Assembly (NCBI RefSeq): GCF_016907435.1
Contig: NZ_JAFBBZ010000001.1
Span: forward strand, 2,976,001-3,040,000
DNA length: 64,000 nt
Reading direction: 5' to 3'
Origin: Nocardioides salarius
Lineage (GTDB): Bacteria > Actinomycetota > Actinomycetes > Propionibacteriales > Nocardioidaceae
The notes under the pieces are model-generated. The model was not told the origin of the DNA. It ran no database searches and worked only from the letters and a program-made list of their open reading frames with translations. Shown piece after piece: positions 1 through 9,190 of this stretch. Positions within the stretch are counted from its first letter, which is position 1. Each line of letters opens with the position of its first letter. The position numbers and the translations under genes were made by a program.

Positions 1-67
1 CCTGCTGACCGACCGCCAGGCAAACCAGAAGGGCGTGGGTGGGGAAGTCCTCGCCTACGTCTGGTGA
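1..67 (+). CDS. rpsH: 30S ribosomal protein S8, C-terminal end (partial)
   Basis: Only the last 21 codons lie in the window. They end in GVGGEVLAYVW and a TGA, which is the conserved S8 C-terminus. S8 binds the central domain of 16S rRNA and is the translational autoregulator of the spc operon in E. coli. The next gene, rplF, starts 30 bases downstream after a GGAG-type ribosome binding site, in the normal spc operon order. Confidence 0.93.
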   Translation, partial: LLTDRQANQKGVGGEVLAYVW

Positions 68-96
68 CGACGAGACCGAGATAGGAGAAACGAAGC

Positions 97-636
97 ATGT
101 CGCGCATTGGCAAGCTCCCCGTCGCGGTCCCGTCCGGTGTCGACGTGGCGATCGACGGCCCGCTGGTGACTGTGAAGGGGCCCAAGGGCACCCTCTCGCA
201 CTCCGTGGCGAGCCCGATCACCGTCGAGCAGGGTGACGGCGTCCTCGACGTCAAGCGTCCTGACGACGAGCGCGAGTCGCGCTCGTTGCACGGGCTGACC
301 CGCACGTTGGTCAACAACATGGTCGTCGGTGTCACCGACGGCTACGAGAAGAAGCTCGAGATCGTCGGCGTGGGCTACCGCGTCCTCTCGAAGGGCCCGA
401 CCCAGCTGGAGTTCCAGCTCGGGTACTCCCACCCGATCATCGTCGACGCCCCCGAGGGCATCTCGTTCACGGTCGAGGGCCCGACCAAGCTCGGTGTCCA
501 GGGCATCGACAAGCAGCTCGTCGGTGAGGTCGCGGCCAACATCCGCAAGCTGCGCAAGCCGGAGCCCTACAAGGGCAAGGGCGTGCGTTACGCCGGCGAG
601 CAGGTCCGCCGCAAGGTCGGAAAGGCTGGTAAGTGA
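97..636 (+). CDS. rplF: 50S ribosomal protein L6
   Basis: 179 residues, the usual L6 length. It begins [17 protein letters not shown] and ends with the rRNA-binding tail [20 protein letters not shown], both typical of L6. The protein has two tandem L6 folds and sits near the sarcin-ricin loop of 23S rRNA at the factor-binding site. The start ATG has the purine-rich site ATAGGAGAAACGA in front of it. It lies between rpsH and rplR, and its stop overlaps a possible GTG start of rplR. Confidence 0.98.
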   Translation: MSRIGKLPVAVPSGVDVAIDGPLVTVKGPKGTLSHSVASPITVEQGDGVLDVKRPDDERESRSLHGLTRTLVNNMVVGVTDGYEKKLEIVGVGYRVLSKGPTQLEFQLGYSHPIIVDAPEGISFTVEGPTKLGVQGIDKQLVGEVAANIRKLRKPEPYKGKGVRYAGEQVRRKVGKAGK

Positions 637-638
637 CC

Positions 639-1022
639 ATGGGTATCTCGCTGTCGAACAACAAGCACACTGCGACGCGCACCCGTTCGCGTCTGCGCCG
701 TCAGATGCGCGGTCGCAAGAAGGTGCACGGCACCGCCGAGCGTCCGCGTCTCGTCGTGACCCGCAGCTCCAAGCACATCTCCGTCCAGGTCGTGGACGAC
801 CTCGTCGGCAAGACGCTGGCCAGCGCCTCCACCATGGAGGGCGACCTGCGGGGCTACGAGGGCGACAAGACCGCCAAGGCGAAGAAGGTCGGCGAGCTCG
901 TCGCCGAGCGCGCCAAGGCTGCCGGAGTCGACGGGGTCGTCTTCGACCGCGCCGGCAACAAGTACCACGGTCGCGTCGCGGCCCTGGCGGACGGCGCCCG
1001 CTCGGGCGGCCTGACCTTCTGA
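639..1022 (+). CDS. rplR: 50S ribosomal protein L18
   Basis: About 127 residues. The basic N-terminus ([20 protein letters not shown]) and the C-terminal [20 protein letters not shown] block are typical of L18, which binds 5S rRNA with L5 and L25 in the central protuberance. Two starts are possible: ATG at 639, chosen because it gives the usual MGISL N-terminus, or GTG at 633, which would overlap the rplF stop by four bases and add two residues. Translational coupling to rplF is likely either way. Confidence 0.97.
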   Translation: MGISLSNNKHTATRTRSRLRRQMRGRKKVHGTAERPRLVVTRSSKHISVQVVDDLVGKTLASASTMEGDLRGYEGDKTAKAKKVGELVAERAKAAGVDGVVFDRAGNKYHGRVAALADGARSGGLTF

Positions 1023-1059
1023 TCGCACGTACAGCAACAACAGAGAAGAGGAAAGTCTC

Positions 1060-1677
1060 ATGAGCGGAGCCCAGCGCGGACAGCGTGGTGGCGAGCGCCG
1101 TGGTCGCGACGACCGTCGCGGTAACCAGGGCGCGGACAAGACCGCCTACATCGAGCGCGTCGTTGCGATCAACCGTGTCGCCAAGGTCGTGAAGGGTGGT
1201 CGTCGCTTCAGCTTCACCGCCCTCGTGGTCGTCGGTGACGGTGAGGGTCTGGTCGGCGTCGGCTACGGCAAGGCCAAGGAGGTGCCCGCGGCGATCGCCA
1301 AGGGCGTCGAGGAGGCGAAGAAGAACTTCTTCCGCGTCCCTCGCATCCAGGGCACCATCCCGCACCCGGTCCAGGGGGAGAAGGCGGCTGGCGTCGTCAT
1401 GCTCCGCCCGGCCGCGCCCGGTACCGGTGTGATCGCCGGTGGCCCGGTGCGTGCGGTGCTCGAGTGCGCCGGCATCCACGACATCCTGAGCAAGTCCCTG
1501 GGATCGTCGAACCAGATCAACATCGTGCACGCGACCGTCGAGGCGCTGCGCATGCTCGAGCAGCCCGAGGCCGTGGCCGCCCGTCGTGGGCTGCCGGTCG
1601 AGGACGTCGCCCCGGCGGCGCTGCTCAAGGCGCGCACCGAGGTCCCGGCGGGCGTGTCGCAGGAGGTGTCCTCCTGA
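1060..1677 (+). CDS. rpsE: 30S ribosomal protein S5
   Basis: 205 residues, longer than the roughly 167 of E. coli because of a charged, Arg/Gly-rich N-terminal extension of about 35 residues and an extended C-terminus, both usual in Actinobacteria. The double-stranded RNA-binding S5 domain (about residues 35-100, with [20 protein letters not shown]) and the C-terminal domain ([15 protein letters not shown]) are intact. S5 contributes to decoding accuracy and to the mRNA entry tunnel. Its TGA stop shares one base with the rpmD ATG. Confidence 0.98.
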   Translation: MSGAQRGQRGGERRGRDDRRGNQGADKTAYIERVVAINRVAKVVKGGRRFSFTALVVVGDGEGLVGVGYGKAKEVPAAIAKGVEEAKKNFFRVPRIQGTIPHPVQGEKAAGVVMLRPAAPGTGVIAGGPVRAVLECAGIHDILSKSLGSSNQINIVHATVEALRMLEQPEAVAARRGLPVEDVAPAALLKARTEVPAGVSQEVSS

Positions 1678-1859
1678 TGGCACAGCTCAAGGTCCAGCAG
1701 AACAAGGGCCTGGTCGGCCTCAAGGCCAACCAGCGCGAGACGCTGCGCACGCTCGGTCTCAAGCGGATCGGCGACGTGGTCGTCAAGGAGGACCGCCCGG
1801 AGATCCGGGGCATGGTCAACACGGTTCGTCACCTGGTGACCGTCGAGGAGGTCGAGTGA
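1677..1859 (+). CDS. rpmD: 50S ribosomal protein L30
   Basis: 60 residues ([19 protein letters not shown]...), the full length of bacterial L30, with the conserved core [21 protein letters not shown] (given here only as a short family pointer at residues 22-42). The start is ATG at 1677, overlapping the rpsE stop as TGATG, which implies coupled translation. An in-frame extension upstream is open but would run through rpsE in another frame and is not credible. L30 sits at the surface of the large subunit. Confidence 0.96.
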   Translation: MAQLKVQQNKGLVGLKANQRETLRTLGLKRIGDVVVKEDRPEIRGMVNTVRHLVTVEEVE

Positions 1860-1860
1860 C

Positions 1861-2304
1861 ATGACGACGCTCAAGCTGCACCACCTGCGCCCGGCCAAGG
1901 GCGCCAAGACCGCCAAGACCCGCGTGGGTCGCGGTGAGGCCTCGAAGGGCAAGACCTCGGGTCGCGGTACCAAGGGCACCAAGGCCCGCTACCAGGTCCC
2001 GGTCGCCTTCGAGGGTGGCCAGATGCCCATCCACATGCGGCTCCCGAAGCTCAAGGGCTTCAAGAACCCGTTCAAGGTGGAGTTCCAGGTCGTCAACCTG
2101 GACCGTCTCAGCGCACTGTTCCCCGAGGGTGGCACCGTCACCGTCGAGGACCTCGTCGCCAAGGGGGCCGTCCGCGACGGTCACCCGGTGAAGGTGCTGG
2201 GCCAGGGCGACATCTCGGTCAAGGTCGACGTGAGCGCCCAGGCGTTCTCGGCCTCGGCCGTCTCGAAGATCGAGGCCGCCGGCGGCTCGACCACCACGGT
2301 CTGA
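1861..2304 (+). CDS. rplO: 50S ribosomal protein L15
   Basis: 147 residues starting [16 protein letters not shown], one base after the rpmD stop. The Gly/Arg/Lys-rich N-terminal tail ([19 protein letters not shown]) that threads into 23S rRNA and the C-terminal globular domain ([21 protein letters not shown]) are both recognisable. L15 is a late-assembly organiser of the large subunit. It is the last gene before a strong hairpin terminator, so it closes the spc transcript here. Confidence 0.98.
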   Translation: MTTLKLHHLRPAKGAKTAKTRVGRGEASKGKTSGRGTKGTKARYQVPVAFEGGQMPIHMRLPKLKGFKNPFKVEFQVVNLDRLSALFPEGGTVTVEDLVAKGAVRDGHPVKVLGQGDISVKVDVSAQAFSASAVSKIEAAGGSTTTV

Positions 2305-2325
2305 GCCCAGGGCGACACCACGATG

Positions 2326-2368
2326 AGGGCGCGGGAGAGCGCCGCCGTGAGGCGGCCTCCCGCGCCCT
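2326..2368 (+). terminator. Rho-independent type terminator after rplO
   Basis: Shortly after the rplO stop, an 11-base arm AGGGCGCGGGA pairs with TCCCGCGCCCT. Inside it is a second stem, GCCGCC/GGCGGC, closed by a GTGA loop. The hairpin is followed by TTCGTCGT, a weak T tract as is usual in high-GC Actinobacteria. It should separate spc operon transcription from secY. Confidence 0.75.
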
Positions 2369-2412
2369 TCGTCGTCGGTGCCCCCGGGTCGTTGCCCGGT
2401 CCGCCGGGGAGC

Positions 2413-2444
2413 GTGACATCGTGGCGAGCTCAGCCTGTTAGGCT
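2413..2444 (+). promoter_or_regulatory. Possible secY promoter
   Basis: Between the rplO terminator and secY, GTGACA (2413-2418) resembles a -35 box. TGTTAG (17-base spacer) or TAGGCT (20-base spacer) could serve as -10. The location fits a separate secY-adk-map transcript. The match is modest and is offered only as a candidate. Confidence 0.3.
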
Positions 2445-2504
2445 TCCCGAGGCTTCCTGGGTGTGCCCGGGGAGCCGTCATTCTGTGTGGAGAAAGAGGA
2501 TCTC

Positions 2505-3806
2505 GTGCTAGGCGCTTTCGCCAACGCTTTCAGGACGCCGGACCTGCGGCGCAAGCTGCTCTTCGTCCTGATGATCATCGTGATCTTCCGGGCCGGGTCC
2601 CAGATCCCGGCGCCGGGGGTGGACGTCGCCAACGTGCAGCAGTGCATCGACCTGGCCTCCCAGGGCGAGAACGCGAGCCTGTACAGCCTGGTGAACCTGT
2701 TCTCGGGCGGGGCGCTGCTGCAGCTGACGATCTTCGCGCTCGGGATCATGCCCTACATCACCGCCAGCATCATCCTGCAGCTGCTCGTCGTGGTGATCCC
2801 ACGGCTCGAGGCGCTGAAGAAGGAGGGCCAGGCGGGCCAGACCAAGATCACCCAGTACACGCGCTACCTGACGCTGGGGCTCTCGGTCCTGCAGGCCACC
2901 GGCATCGTGGCGCTGGCGCGCTCGGGCAACCTGCTGCAGTGCGAGCTGCCGCTGCTGCACGACGAGTCCACCTCGACGTTCCTGACCATGGTGATCACGA
3001 TGACCGCCGGCACGGCCGTCATCATGTGGCTCGGTGAGCTGATCACCGAGCGGGGCGTCGGCAACGGCATGTCGATCCTGATCTTCTGCCAGGTCGTCGC
3101 GACCTTCCCCGCAGCACTGTGGGAGGTCCAGAAGTCGCAGGGCTGGTGGCTCTTCGGCGTCGTGCTGGCCATCGGCCTGGTGATCGTGGCCGCGGTGATC
3201 TTCATCGAGCAGGCCCAGCGCCGGATCCCGGTCCAGTACGCGCGGCGCATGGTCGGGCGCAAGATGTTCGGCGGCTCCTCCACCTACATCCCGCTCAAGG
3301 TGAACCAGGCCGGCATCATCCCGGTCATCTTCGCCTCGTCGCTGCTCTACCTGCCGGCGATGGCGGTGCAGTTCAACCAGAACAGCTCCTCGGGCTGGAT
3401 CACCTTCGTGAGCCGCTACTTCGTCAACGGCGACCACCCGTTCTACATGATCACCTACTTCGCGCTGATCGTGTTCTTCACCTACTTCTACGTGTCGATC
3501 ACCTTCAACCCCCACGAGGTGGCCGACAACATGAAGAAGTACGGCGGCTTCATCCCCGGGATCCGGGCGGGCAAGCCGACCGAGGACTACCTGTCCTACG
3601 TCCTGTCCCGCATCACGCTGCCGGGCGCTCTCTACCTGGGTCTGATCGCACTCATCCCGCTGATCGCACTGGTGCTCATCGAGGCCAACCAGAACTTCCC
3701 GTTCGGCGGCACCTCCATCCTGATCATGGTGGGCGTCGCGCTCGACACGGTGAAGCAGATCGAGAGCCAGCTCCAGCAGCGCAACTACGAAGGATTCCTG
3801 CGTTGA
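2505..3806 (+). CDS. secY: Protein translocase subunit SecY
   Basis: 433 residues from GTG 2505, chosen because GAAAGAGGA lies just upstream and because the product then starts LGAFANAFRTPDLRRK, the usual SecY N-terminus. A longer in-frame version would begin in sequence that looks untranslated. About ten membrane segments are visible, with the conserved pore and plug region (PYITASIILQLL), the cytoplasmic loop FNPHEVADNMKKYGGFIPGI and the C-terminal helix TVKQIESQLQQRNYEGFLR. It is the central channel of the Sec pathway, working with SecE/G and SecA. Its stop overlaps the adk start. Confidence 0.98.
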   Translation: MLGAFANAFRTPDLRRKLLFVLMIIVIFRAGSQIPAPGVDVANVQQCIDLASQGENASLYSLVNLFSGGALLQLTIFALGIMPYITASIILQLLVVVIPRLEALKKEGQAGQTKITQYTRYLTLGLSVLQATGIVALARSGNLLQCELPLLHDESTSTFLTMVITMTAGTAVIMWLGELITERGVGNGMSILIFCQVVATFPAALWEVQKSQGWWLFGVVLAIGLVIVAAVIFIEQAQRRIPVQYARRMVGRKMFGGSSTYIPLKVNQAGIIPVIFASSLLYLPAMAVQFNQNSSSGWITFVSRYFVNGDHPFYMITYFALIVFFTYFYVSITFNPHEVADNMKKYGGFIPGIRAGKPTEDYLSYVLSRITLPGALYLGLIALIPLIALVLIEANQNFPFGGTSILIMVGVALDTVKQIESQLQQRNYEGFLR

Positions 3807-4378
3807 GGCTGATCCTGATGGGCCCCCCGGGGGCCGGCAAGGGCACCCAGGCCAAGTTCGTGGCCGAGCACTACTCGGTGCCCGCGATCTCCACCGGTGA
3901 CATCTTCCGGGCCAACGTCTCCCAGGGGACCCCCCTGGGACTCGAGGCCCAGCGCTACATGGATGCCGGTGACTACGTGCCCGACGAGGTCACCAACTCC
4001 ATGGTGTCCAACCGCATCGCCGAGGACGACGCCAGCAACGGCTTCCTGCTCGACGGCTACCCGCGCACCCTGGCCCAGGTCGAGGAGCTCGACGCGATGG
4101 TGGGCGCCCGCGAGGAGCGCATCGACGCCGTCGTGGTGCTGACGGTCGAGATGGACGAGATCGTGCAGCGGCTGCTCCAGCGCGCCCAGACCGAGGGTCG
4201 TGCCGACGACACCGAAGAGGTCATCCGGCGCCGCCAGGAGGTCTACGCCGAGCAGACCGAGCCGCTCATCGAGGTCTACCGCGAGCGAGGCCTGCTCGTC
4301 GAGGTCGACGGCATGGGCGAGGTCGCCGAGGTGACCCGCCGGGTGCTCGAGGCGCTCGACTCCTCGCCGCGCGGCTGA
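3803..4378 (+). CDS. adk: Adenylate kinase (short-LID type)
   Basis: 191 residues from a TTG start whose last bases form the secY stop (TTGA); AAGGA lies 8 bases upstream. The P-loop GPPGAGKGT is at residues 7-15, and LLDGYPRT is the nucleotide-binding motif that usually reads DGFPRT. The LID region is short and lacks the zinc-binding cysteines of long-form enzymes, as in Mycobacterium. It catalyses ATP + AMP to 2 ADP in the cytoplasm. Co-translation with secY is a widely conserved arrangement. Confidence 0.97.
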   Translation: MRLILMGPPGAGKGTQAKFVAEHYSVPAISTGDIFRANVSQGTPLGLEAQRYMDAGDYVPDEVTNSMVSNRIAEDDASNGFLLDGYPRTLAQVEELDAMVGAREERIDAVVVLTVEMDEIVQRLLQRAQTEGRADDTEEVIRRRQEVYAEQTEPLIEVYRERGLLVEVDGMGEVAEVTRRVLEALDSSPRG

Positions 4379-4390
4379 GGTCGCTGCTCC

Positions 4391-5209
4391 GTGGGACTGC
4401 GTGACCGAGGGCTGGAGATCAAGAGCGCCGAGCAGGTCGACCTGATGCGCAAGGCCGGGCTGGTCGTGGGGGAGACCCTCGAGCTGATGCGGGCCTCGGC
4501 GCGCGCCGGCGTCTCCACGGCCGAGCTCGACGCCATCGCCGAGGACAGCATCCGCTCGCGCGGCGCGACCCCGTCGTTCAAGGGCTACTACGGCTTCCCG
4601 GGCTCGATCTGCACCTCGGTCAACGACGTGGTCGTCCACGGCATCCCCGACGCGCGGGTGCTCGCCGACGGCGACGTGGTCTCCATCGACTGCGGCGCGA
4701 TCGTGGACGGCTGGCACGGCGACGCCGCCATCACCGTCGCGGTGGGGGAGGTGGCCCCCGAGGTGCGAGAGCTGATGCGCACCACCCAGGAGGCCCTGTG
4801 GCGTGGCATCGCCGCCGCGCGTCCGGGTGGCCGGGTCACCGACATCTCCCACGCGGTCGAGACCCACGTGCGGGCCCAGGGCTCCTACGGCATCCTCGAG
4901 GACTACGTCGGGCACGGCATCGGCACCGAGATGCACCTGCCCCCCAACGTGCCGAACTACGGCAAGCCGGGCCGCGGGCCGCGGCTGGTCGAGGGCCTGG
5001 CGCTCGCCGTGGAGCCGATGATCACCCTGGGTGGCAAGGGCACCGCCGTGCTCGAGGACGACTGGACCGTGGTGACCACCGACGGCAGCTGGTCGGCCCA
5101 CTACGAGCACACCTTCACGCTCACCGAGACCGGCACCTGGGTGCTGACCGCGCTCGACGGCGGTGAGGACGCCCTGGGCGAGCTCGGCGTCGCGTTCGGC
5201 GGCCGCTGA
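4391..5209 (+). CDS. map: Type I methionine aminopeptidase
   Basis: 272 residues from a GTG start 12 bases after adk. The two-metal pita-bread ligands are all present: D100 and D111 (SIDCGAIVDGWHGDAA), H175 (VGHGIGTEMH), E208 (VEPM) and E239 (HYEHTF), plus H83 that contacts the substrate. It removes the initiator methionine from nascent proteins. It is the third gene of a secY-adk-map operon. In many bacteria infA follows directly, but here two unrelated genes intervene. Confidence 0.97.
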   Translation: MGLRDRGLEIKSAEQVDLMRKAGLVVGETLELMRASARAGVSTAELDAIAEDSIRSRGATPSFKGYYGFPGSICTSVNDVVVHGIPDARVLADGDVVSIDCGAIVDGWHGDAAITVAVGEVAPEVRELMRTTQEALWRGIAAARPGGRVTDISHAVETHVRAQGSYGILEDYVGHGIGTEMHLPPNVPNYGKPGRGPRLVEGLALAVEPMITLGGKGTAVLEDDWTVVTTDGSWSAHYEHTFTLTETGTWVLTALDGGEDALGELGVAFGGR

Positions 5210-5278
5210 CCGGCTGATCGCGCGGGCCCGGGCGGCGTACGCCCTCGTCGAGGCGGGGCTGTGCCCACGCCCGTGCGA

Positions 5279-5395
5279 TGATGGGCGCCGCAGGGGGGAG
5301 TATTCCTTCGTCACCGCCTCGTCAGCACGACCGGTCCTCGACCGGTCCGGGGCCGTGGGTCGCAGCAGCGGCGGGAGAGACCTCGGCGCCCTCGC
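5279..5395 (+). promoter_or_regulatory. yybP-ykoY-type (manganese) riboswitch before the TerC gene
   Basis: The 5' leader of the TerC gene holds the hallmarks of this aptamer: a closing P1 stem with GGGCGCCG (5283-5290) pairing perfectly to CGGCGCCC (5384-5391), the metal-binding loop sequences GGGGGAGTA on the 5' side and GGGAGAGACC on the 3' side, a conserved CTCGTCAGCACGA segment, and a variable hairpin ACCGGT/ACCGGT (5330-5346). yybP-ykoY RNAs sense Mn2+ and commonly control TerC/Alx-family genes. The AGGAGG site at 5411-5416 lies about 20 bases past P1 and could be the expression platform. A covariance-model search was not run. Confidence 0.82.
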
Positions 5396-5421
5396 CAACC
5401 CCATGACCCAGGAGGAACCCT

Positions 5422-6417
5422 GTGGACGTCTCCGCCCTCGAATGGGGCATCACGATCACCGTCACGTGTGCCGTGCTGCTCTTCGACGTCATCCTCATCT
5501 CGCGCAAGCCGCACGAGCCCACCATGCGCGAGAGCACGATCGCGTTCATCCTGTACATGACCGCCGCGGCGCTGTTCGGGCTCTGGACCTGGGTCTTCCA
5601 CGGCCAGGAGTACGGCGTCGACTACTTCACCGGCTTCGTGGTGGAGAAGAGCCTCTCGGTCGACAACCTCTTCGTCTTCATCGTGCTGATGGCGGCCCTG
5701 AAGGTGCCCCGCAAGTACCAGCAGGAGGCCCTGATGGTGGGCATCATCCTGGCCCTGGTCTTCCGCGGCATCTTCATCGCGGTCGGCTACGCGCTGATCC
5801 AGAACTTCAGCTGGGTCTTCTACATCTTCGGTGCCTTCCTCATCTACACCGCGATCAACCTGGTGCGCTCCTACCGCAAGCACGAGGAGGAGCACCCCGA
5901 GGACTCGCGCATCGTGAAGTTCGCGCAGAACCACCTCAACGTCGGGGACTCCTGGCACGGCCTGAAGCTCTTCTACCGCGAGAACGGCGTGCGCTTCGCC
6001 TCCCCGATGCTCATCGTCATCATCGCGCTGGGCTTCACCGACGTGCTGTTCGCGCTCGACTCGATCCCCGCGATCTTCGGCATCACCCAGGAGCCCTACC
6101 TGGTCTTCACCGCCAACGTCTTCGCGCTGATGGGCCTGCGCCAGCTCTACTTCCTGATCGGCGGCCTGCTCGAGCGCCTGGTCTACCTGTCGCTGGGGCT
6201 CTCGTTCATCCTGGCCTGGATCGGTGCCAAGCTGGTGATCCACGCCCTCTACGAGAGCGAGGTCATCGGCTGGGAGGTGCCGACGCTGCTGAGCCTGGCG
6301 GTGATCCTGGTGGCCCTGACGATCACGGCCCTGGCCAGCCTGGCCAAGACGAAGTCGGACGAGAAGGCCGAGGTCGAGAAGAGCGACGTGCCGCCGGCAC
6401 CGCGCGCGTCGGAGTAG
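5422..6417 (+). CDS. TerC/Alx family integral membrane protein (probable Mn2+ exporter)
   Basis: 331 residues from GTG 5422, preceded by a very good AGGAGG site. About eight to nine hydrophobic segments are present, with the TerC signature GFVVEKSLSVDNLFVFIVLM (residues about 72-91) and the second conserved block FTDVLFALDSIPAIFGIT, whose acidic residues lie within the membrane. The family includes Alx and the Bacillus exporters that efflux manganese or metallate exoenzymes. The riboswitch in front supports manganese export. It sits alone between map and an oxidoreductase gene, inside what is usually a ribosomal gene block. Confidence 0.93.
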   Translation: MDVSALEWGITITVTCAVLLFDVILISRKPHEPTMRESTIAFILYMTAAALFGLWTWVFHGQEYGVDYFTGFVVEKSLSVDNLFVFIVLMAALKVPRKYQQEALMVGIILALVFRGIFIAVGYALIQNFSWVFYIFGAFLIYTAINLVRSYRKHEEEHPEDSRIVKFAQNHLNVGDSWHGLKLFYRENGVRFASPMLIVIIALGFTDVLFALDSIPAIFGITQEPYLVFTANVFALMGLRQLYFLIGGLLERLVYLSLGLSFILAWIGAKLVIHALYESEVIGWEVPTLLSLAVILVALTITALASLAKTKSDEKAEVEKSDVPPAPRASE

Positions 6418-6459
6418 CGCCAGCGGAATAAGCGACGGGTCGTCGAGCGCTCCTCGTGG

Positions 6460-7500
6460 GTGACCTCGCCGACTCTCTCCGTCCTCGACCTGGTGCCCGT
6501 GCGCACCGACCAGACCACCTCGGACGCGGTGCGCGCCAGCCTCGACCTGGCCCGCGTCGCCGACGAGGTCGGGGCCGCGCGCTACTGGGTGGCCGAGCAC
6601 CACAACATGCCCGCGGTCGCGGCCACCAACCCGCCCGTGCTCATCGGCCTGCTGGCCGCGGCCACCAGCCGCATCCGGGTCGGCTCGGGCGGGGTGATGC
6701 TGCCCAACCACGCGCCGCTGGTGGTCGCCGAGCAGTTCAGCCTGCTCGAGGCCGCGTTCCCGGGCCGCATCGACCTGGGGATCGGCCGGGCGCCCGGCAC
6801 CGACCCGGTCACGTCGTACGCGCTGCGCCACGGTGCCGGCGGGGTCGGCGACGACGCCGTCTCGCGCTTCCCCGAGTACGTCGACAACGTCGCCGCGATG
6901 ATGGCCCCGGAGGGCGTGGGCGTCTCGGTGCAGGGCCGCACCCAGTCGCTGCGCGCCACCCCGGTGGCCGCGAGCGTGCCGACCATGTGGCTGCTGGGCT
7001 CCTCCGACTACTCCGCGCGGCTGGCCGCCGAGCGCGGCCTGCCCTACGTCTTCGCGCACCACTTCTCGGGGCAGGGGACCGCCGAGGCGCTGGCGCTCTA
7101 CCGCGAGGGCTTCCGCCCCTCGGAGGTGCTCGACGCGCCGCGGACCTTCCTGACCGTCAACGCCGCCGTCGCACCCACGGCCGAGGAGGCGCAGCGCCTG
7201 GCGCTGCCGCACCTGCAGATGATGCTGGCGCTGCGCACGGGCCAGCCGCTGAGCGCCCAGCGCCTCGTCGAGGAGGCCGAGGAGGTGGGCGTGCCCGAGC
7301 AGCAGCAGCCGCTCGTGGAGGCCATGTCGCGGCGCTGGGCGATCGGTGACCCCGAGACCGCGCGCGCCCGCCTCGCCGAGCTCGCCGCCGAGCACGGGGT
7401 CGACGAGGTGATGGTGCACCCGGTGGCGTCGGCGTACGCCGGCACCGACCCGGCCGCCTCTCCCGCCCGCGAGCAGACCCTGCGCCTGCTGGCGTCCTGA
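6460..7500 (+). CDS. LLM-class flavin-dependent oxidoreductase
   Basis: 346 residues of the bacterial luciferase-like TIM-barrel family, group 1 (YwcH/YceB-like). The N-terminal strand [13 protein letters not shown], the block [11 protein letters not shown] near residue 50, [11 protein letters not shown] and [15 protein letters not shown] are all characteristic. These enzymes use FMN, often with F420 in Actinobacteria for related groups, but the substrate cannot be told from sequence. The GTG start is used. It is transcribed with the same polarity as its neighbours but has no functional link to them. Confidence 0.9.
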   Translation: MTSPTLSVLDLVPVRTDQTTSDAVRASLDLARVADEVGAARYWVAEHHNMPAVAATNPPVLIGLLAAATSRIRVGSGGVMLPNHAPLVVAEQFSLLEAAFPGRIDLGIGRAPGTDPVTSYALRHGAGGVGDDAVSRFPEYVDNVAAMMAPEGVGVSVQGRTQSLRATPVAASVPTMWLLGSSDYSARLAAERGLPYVFAHHFSGQGTAEALALYREGFRPSEVLDAPRTFLTVNAAVAPTAEEAQRLALPHLQMMLALRTGQPLSAQRLVEEAEEVGVPEQQQPLVEAMSRRWAIGDPETARARLAELAAEHGVDEVMVHPVASAYAGTDPAASPAREQTLRLLAS

Positions 7501-7759
7501 TTAGGGATCCCGAGCGGGCCGCGTCTATGCTGGCGTGTCGGCCCAACGTGGGTCTGTTTCGTGGCGCCTCGCGGCTGCCCGATGTCGTGCTCGACCACCT
7601 CGACAGAGAAGGTCAGGCACGTCCGGGTGAGGGGCCAGGGGACGACCGCACGAGGTCCACCGGCACGAGGTCCGCCTCGTCGCCGGAGGTTCCCGGGCCA
7701 CCTGCCCCGGCACCCGCCGGTGCAGTGCAGCAAACGATAGACAACAGATTGTGGAGGAC

Positions 7760-7981
7760 ATGCCGAAGAAAGAAGGCGTGATCGAGATCGAGGGCTCCGT
7801 CGTGGAAGCCCTGCCGAATGCCATGTTCCGCGTCGAGCTGAGCAACGGGCACAAGGTTCTCGCCCACATCAGCGGCAAGATGCGACAGCACTACATCCGG
7901 ATCCTCCCCGAGGACCGCGTGGTGGTGGAGCTCTCGCCGTACGACCTCACCCGAGGTCGGATCGTCTACCGCTACAAGTAA
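7760..7981 (+). CDS. infA: Translation initiation factor IF-1
   Basis: 73 residues from ATG 7760 ([20 protein letters not shown]...), exactly the family length. GGAGG stands four bases upstream, so the longer reading from 7751 is unlikely because it would use the ribosome-binding site as codons. It is a single OB-fold with the conserved [18 protein letters not shown] block. IF-1 occupies the ribosomal A site during initiation. It heads the alpha operon; the 259 bases before it hold no gene and must carry its promoter, perhaps with TATGCT near 7526 as the -10. Confidence 0.97.
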   Translation: MPKKEGVIEIEGSVVEALPNAMFRVELSNGHKVLAHISGKMRQHYIRILPEDRVVVELSPYDLTRGRIVYRYK

Positions 7982-8025
7982 GCGAAGCCGACGGTTCCCG
8001 GCGGGAGCCACGAAAGGACCTCGAC

Positions 8026-8139
8026 ATGAAGGTCAAGCCCAGCGTCAAGCGCATCTGCGACAAGTGCCAGGTGATCCGTCGCCACGGCCGCGTCATGGTG
8101 ATCTGCTCCAACCCGCGCCACAAGCAGCGCCAGGGCTGA
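8026..8139 (+). CDS. rpmJ: 50S ribosomal protein L36 (zinc-binding form)
   Basis: 37 residues ([14 protein letters not shown]...), too short for many ORF finders. Cys11, Cys14, Cys27 and His32 form the CCCH zinc site, so this is the zinc-containing form and not the zinc-independent paralogue. GAAAGGA precedes the ATG. It follows infA by 44 bases, as in most bacteria. Confidence 0.96.
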   Translation: MKVKPSVKRICDKCQVIRRHGRVMVICSNPRHKQRQG

Positions 8140-8145
8140 GCAGGC

Positions 8146-8161
8146 GCCGGCCCCGGCCGGC
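8146..8161 (+). terminator. Small GC hairpin after rpmJ
   Basis: GCCGGC, loop CCCG, GCCGGC directly after the rpmJ stop, without a T tract. It may attenuate transcription between infA-rpmJ and rpsM, which are 168 bases apart. The evidence is the palindrome only. Confidence 0.35.
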
Positions 8162-8307
8162 ACCACACAACTGAACAACCTCCATACGTGAACGCTTAGC
8201 CGCACACCGCGGTGAAACCACCCCCGGAGCAGAAGGCCGGGGCCCGACCGACGAGGGACGGGACGCGTCACGACCGACACCTCTGCGAACCACCGAAAGG
8301 CCATCAC

Positions 8308-8682
8308 ATGGCACGCCTCGTTGGTGTGGACCTCCCGCGCGACAAGCGCATCGAGATCGCACTCACCTACATCTACGGCATCGGCCGTACCTCCGCCCAG
8401 CAGCTGCTCTCCGAGACCGGGGTCGACCCGAACACTCGGGTGCACGAGCTCGGCGACGACGAGCTGGTCAAGCTCCGCGACGCCATCGACGCCAACTTCA
8501 AGATCGAGGGTGACCTCCGACGCGAGGTCCAGGCCGACATCCGTCGCAAGATCGAGATCGGCAGCTACCAGGGTCGCCGTCACCGCATGGGCCTCCCGGT
8601 CCGCGGTCAGCGCACCAAGACCAACGCGCGTACCCGCAAGGGTCCCAAGCGCACGGTCGCCGGCAAGAAGAAGTCCAAGTGA
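8308..8682 (+). CDS. rpsM: 30S ribosomal protein S13
   Basis: 124 residues from ATG 8308 ([24 protein letters not shown]...), preceded by GAAAGG. A longer in-frame reading from 8212 has no family support. The helix-two-turn-helix domain and the basic tail ([24 protein letters not shown], quoted in part: [10 protein letters not shown]) that contacts the P-site tRNA are present. S13 forms bridges to the large subunit. It starts the rpsM-rpsK-rpsD-rpoA-rplQ series. Confidence 0.97.
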   Translation: MARLVGVDLPRDKRIEIALTYIYGIGRTSAQQLLSETGVDPNTRVHELGDDELVKLRDAIDANFKIEGDLRREVQADIRRKIEIGSYQGRRHRMGLPVRGQRTKTNARTRKGPKRTVAGKKKSK

Positions 8683-8753
8683 TCGCACGCCCCCGGGCGT
8701 CTCACTGCACTTCGATCTCGAACTCACCGACCAGCTAACCCAGGAGTACATCT

Positions 8754-9161
8754 ATGCCTCCCAAGAGCCGCACCGCGGCCGGCGCCAAGAAGGTGCGCCG
8801 CAAGGAGAAGAAGAACGTCGCGCAGGGCGAAGCCCACATCAAGAGCACGTTCAACAACACCATCGTCACCATCACCGACCCCACCGGTGCGGTGATCTCG
8901 TGGGCCTCGGCCGGCACCGTCGGCTTCAAGGGCTCGCGCAAGTCCACCCCGTTCGCCGCGCAGATGGCCGCCGAGGCCGCCGGTCGTCGGGCGATGGAGC
9001 ACGGCATGAAGAAGATCGACGTCTTCGTCAAGGGCCCCGGCTCGGGACGTGAGACCGCGATCCGTTCCCTGGGTGCGATCGGCCTCGAGGTCGGCACCAT
9101 CCAGGACGTCACGCCCACGCCCCACAACGGCTGCCGCCCGCCCAAGCGCCGCCGCGTCTGA
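8754..9161 (+). CDS. rpsK: 30S ribosomal protein S11
   Basis: 135 residues. The family core [20 protein letters not shown] and the conserved C-terminus [16 protein letters not shown] are intact. S11 lines the mRNA path on the platform next to S7. It follows rpsM by 71 bases and precedes rpsD by 29 bases, the usual alpha operon order. Confidence 0.98.
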   Translation: MPPKSRTAAGAKKVRRKEKKNVAQGEAHIKSTFNNTIVTITDPTGAVISWASAGTVGFKGSRKSTPFAAQMAAEAAGRRAMEHGMKKIDVFVKGPGSGRETAIRSLGAIGLEVGTIQDVTPTPHNGCRPPKRRRV

Positions 9162-9190
9162 CCCGCGCCCGAGAACAGGAGACTTGAGAG

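Noticed and set aside
55..1683. Long antisense frame (542 codons) across rplF-rplR-rpsE
   Set aside because: It is the mirror of high-GC codon bias opposite well-recognised ribosomal genes and has low-complexity, repetitive composition with no homology that I recognise.
7501..7759. Open frame 7527-7781 before infA
   Set aside because: It overlaps the infA start in another frame, has no family, and the region is better explained as leader and promoter of the alpha operon.
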